This document shows, in pieces, positions 61,960 through 64,000 of a stretch of 64,000 bases of DNA. Source of the DNA: Flavobacteriaceae bacterium (GTDB taxonomy: Bacteria > Bacteroidota > Bacteroidia > Flavobacteriales > Flavobacteriaceae). A program made the position numbers and the translations under genes. The DNA lies in the NCBI GenBank assembly GCA_016744415.1, contig JADGEL010000003.1, forward strand, positions 186,001 through 250,000. The letters are read 5' to 3'. The first letter of the stretch is position 1. Each line of letters begins with the position of its first letter. The notes under the pieces are model-generated. The model made no database searches. It was not told the origin of the DNA and worked only from the letters and a program-made list of their open reading frames with translations.

Positions 61960-62979
61960 ATGAAAGCAGCAGTATTAACAAAATTTGGAACAGTAGAAAA
62001 CGCCTTCGAGCTCAAAGAAGTTTCGAATCCAATTTTAAATGATGGGCAAGTTTTAATAAAATCTGAAGGGTTTGGTTTAAACTATGCCGATATTATGGCA
62101 ATTCAAGGTAATTATAAAGATTGCCCGCCTCTGCCAGCAATTATTGGTTATGATGTAGTTGGCAAAATTATTGAAACCAAAGGTGATTGTGGAAAACTAG
62201 AAATAGGCAATCGCGTAACAGCCATGACACGTTTTGGAGGTTATGCAGAGTTAGCTGTTTCAGAAAGTGCTGCTTGTGCTGTTATTAAGAAGGATATAGA
62301 AACTGGCAAAGCAATGGCTTTGACCACGCAATATAGCACTGCATATTATTGCTTTAATGAAGTTGTGAATTTATATAAAGGTGATAAAGTTTTAATCCAT
62401 GCCGCAGCTGGTGGCGTTGGAACTGCCTTGGTGCAAATGGCAAAAGATAGAGGATGTGAAATTTTTGGAACTTGTGGGGCTGATGAAAAAATGGAGTATT
62501 TAAAATCTTTGGGGGTACATCATCCAATAAATTATAGAAAGGATGATTTTTATGAAGTAATAAAAAAAATTCATGGTGAACATTGTTTGGACACTATCTT
62601 TGATGCCGTTGGTGGTGAATCTGTTAAAAATGGTTTTAAGCTCTTAGGGGCTGGTGGAAGGTTGGTAGTTTTTGGTGCTGCGAGTATTACAGACAAAAAT
62701 ATTTTTGGAAAATTAAAAACTGTCTTCGGTTTTGGATGGTATCATCCACTAAAATTTATTATGACTTCTAAGGCTATAATTGGTGTTAATATGTTACGTA
62801 TAGGAGATAGCAAACCTCATGTCTTAAAACGTTGTTTGGAGAATGTAGTGAAACAAGTTGAAGCTAAAACTTTAAACCCAACAGTTGCTAAAGTCTTTAC
62901 TATTGATCAATTAGCAGATGCTCATAATTATTTAAAAAACAGAAAATCTATTGGTAAGATTACTGTAGTATGGAAATAA
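61960..62979 (+). CDS. Zinc-independent quinone-oxidoreductase-like MDR dehydrogenase
   Basis: This 339-residue protein is a medium-chain dehydrogenase/reductase. It has the opening MKAAVLTKFGTVENAFELKEV, the GxGYDVVGKI region, and the NADPH motif AAAGGVGTALVQMAKDRGCE. The cysteine and histidine ligands of zinc alcohol dehydrogenases are not arranged as in that class, so it fits quinone oxidoreductase/VAT-1-like enzymes, which reduce small carbonyls or quinones with NADPH. The ATG at 61960 is set by the promoter element. It stands alone and ends at the terminator at 63006. Confidence 0.88.
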   Translation: MKAAVLTKFGTVENAFELKEVSNPILNDGQVLIKSEGFGLNYADIMAIQGNYKDCPPLPAIIGYDVVGKIIETKGDCGKLEIGNRVTAMTRFGGYAELAVSESAACAVIKKDIETGKAMALTTQYSTAYYCFNEVVNLYKGDKVLIHAAAGGVGTALVQMAKDRGCEIFGTCGADEKMEYLKSLGVHHPINYRKDDFYEVIKKIHGEHCLDTIFDAVGGESVKNGFKLLGAGGRLVVFGAASITDKNIFGKLKTVFGFGWYHPLKFIMTSKAIIGVNMLRIGDSKPHVLKRCLENVVKQVEAKTLNPTVAKVFTIDQLADAHNYLKNRKSIGKITVVWK

Positions 62980-63005
62980 AATAGATTCTCACTTTTACGA
63001 GAAAT

Positions 63006-63043
63006 AAAAAACCCATCAACTTTTATAGGCTGATGGGTTTTTT
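63006..63043. terminator. Bidirectional terminator between the dehydrogenase and the FadL-like gene
   Basis: AAAAAACCCATCA (63006-63018) and TGATGGGTTTTTT (63031-63043) form a perfect 13-bp stem with a 12-base loop. A and T runs on both sides let it end transcription from both converging genes. Confidence 0.88.
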
Positions 63044-63061
63044 GGGGTTAAAAAGTTTTAT

Positions 63062-64000
63062 TTATTCTGGCATTACTTCTTCTGTTTTGTTTTTTTGACC
63101 AAATGTATAACTTACGCCAAATTGAGCCATCCAAGTTGTCATGTCATATTCAACTGATGAACCTGGAATTTCTCCTAAAGGATTTGTTGAACTAATCATT
63201 TGAGGATTTAACATTTTTCCAGATGTCTTTCCATCACTCATACCATAATGAAACATTCCATCTACTCTGAATGATTTATTAATATCAAAACTTAAGCCTC
63301 CTTGAAATGCATTTGCAATAACTGCTGTTGCAGGCACAGAAAACATAGCTTCTTCATCAGAAATAGGGTTAGAACTATAAGTGTAACCTAAACGTATTGG
63401 TAACCTTTCAAATCCTTTATATTGTATCCCTGCAGAAACAACAGACATGTTTTCCCAACCAAAACCATTTACTGCTCCAGTAGGAAACCCAGCGGTAAGA
63501 CCACTAGAAGCAATTTCCCAACCAGAAGCTTCAAAGCCATCTGTATTAGAATACTCTACATAACGATAATCTAGTGCTAAATCAAAATCACCTTTTGAAT
63601 ACCCTAAACCAACAGAATAAATTGCTGGATAATTCATTGTAAAATCAGTGGTTCCTTCAGAACCATCAGGAAAAGTGTTTTCAAACTCGTAAGCACTAAA
63701 ATATTGAGGTGTTTTATAAGAAATACCTGCTTTAAATCCTTTAAGAGAATCATAAAAAAGACCTAACTGACCACCAAAACCAAATGCAGTAGCATTGTCT
63801 GTTTTTGGGTAACCAACTGGATTACCTAAAGCATCAAATGGACTTGCCAATGGGCTTGGAGATAATTCTAACGCTGAATAATTAACTGTTGGTTGAATGC
63901 CAATAGAAAAATGTTCATCTACTTGGTAAGCCCAAGTAAATCCAATTTGCAATAACATATAACTAGATTCCATATGACCAAAACCCATTGCTTGTTGTGG
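63062..64000 (-). CDS. OmpP1/FadL-family outer-membrane transporter (truncated by right edge)
   Basis: This is the C-terminal 312 residues of a β-barrel protein; the frame stays open to the right edge, so the start lies outside. Typical FadL/OmpP1 features are GFTWAYQVDEHFSIGIQP, GGQLGLFYDSLKGFKAG, SYKTPQYFSAYEF, YPAIYSVGLGYSKG and RLPIRLGYTYSSNPI. The tail FGVSYTFGQKNKTEEVMPE runs past the last strand. FadL-type proteins move hydrophobic compounds such as fatty acids across the outer membrane. A strong bidirectional terminator lies behind its stop. Confidence 0.85.
   Translation of the reverse strand, partial: PQQAMGFGHMESSYMLLQIGFTWAYQVDEHFSIGIQPTVNYSALELSPSPLASPFDALGNPVGYPKTDNATAFGFGGQLGLFYDSLKGFKAGISYKTPQYFSAYEFENTFPDGSEGTTDFTMNYPAIYSVGLGYSKGDFDLALDYRYVEYSNTDGFEASGWEIASSGLTAGFPTGAVNGFGWENMSVVSAGIQYKGFERLPIRLGYTYSSNPISDEEAMFSVPATAVIANAFQGGLSFDINKSFRVDGMFHYGMSDGKTSGKMLNPQMISSTNPLGEIPGSSVEYDMTTWMAQFGVSYTFGQKNKTEEVMPE

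Overview
The window looks like chromosome from a marine-type member of the Bacteroidota, family Flavobacteriaceae. The DNA is AT-rich. Many genes start just behind the Bacteroidota -7 element TAnnTTTG, two secreted proteins end in type IX secretion (T9SS) sorting domains, and there are Flavobacteriia hallmarks: DUF4290 next to murA, a DnaJ with only two CxxCxGxG motifs, and a MurA with Asp in place of the catalytic Cys. No tRNA, CRISPR array or insertion sequence was seen. The one structural RNA found is RNase P RNA (rnpB, minus strand, about 54942-55266).

Region 1 (2-1407) is a LytS/LytTR-type two-component system, cut by the left edge. Region 2 (1717-14233) is the most unusual part. A Crp/Fnr-type regulator is followed by a leftward cluster (DUF2147-like lipoprotein, large lipoprotein, c-type cytochrome lipoprotein, YceI, OB-fold protein, DUF5777 barrel). 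A rightward cluster follows: frameshifted di-heme peroxidase, small membrane protein, ABC six-TM domain protein without ATPase, second small membrane protein, second DUF2147-like protein, fatty-acid-hydroxylase/sterol-desaturase family protein, Rieske oxygenase, its flavin/2Fe-2S reductase, a radical SAM protein, and a third small membrane protein. Five promoters in this island share an FNR-like palindrome (TTGAY-N4-RTCAA). In all five it begins exactly 36 nt before a -7 element, so the clusters look like one co-activated regulon. The substrate is unknown; the enzymes and YceI hint at an oxygen-dependent lipid, isoprenoid or amine modification pathway.

Region 3 (14254-28100) is mostly housekeeping: a K+ channel, a frameshifted SDR, two DEAD-box helicases (one DbpA-like), serine hydrolase, acyltransferase and ankyrin genes, a tRNA-dihydrouridine synthase, a J/KTSC protein, a membrane-anchored winged-helix regulator divergent from a secreted protein, a cytochrome c lipoprotein and a T9SS BNR-like protein. 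Region 4 (28169-41000) holds an SLC12-like transporter, a TPR/LuxR-type regulator, a type IA topoisomerase with a TTG start, a cold-shock protein, a VTT-domain membrane protein, a TPR lipoprotein and a PhoX-like T9SS protein.

Region 5 (41111-45759) is a leuC-leuD-leuA-leuB operon. Region 6 (45995-52485) carries a patatin-like lipase, pepT, lysA, a lipoprotein with a duplicated module and a second Crp/Fnr protein. Region 7 (52565-64000) has aconitase, rnpB, grpE-dnaJ, murA-DUF4290, a UvrD/PcrA helicase, a quinone-oxidoreductase-like dehydrogenase and a FadL-like porin cut by the right edge. Two genes (peroxidase and SDR) each carry an apparent one-base insertion. These may be true mutations or sequence errors.
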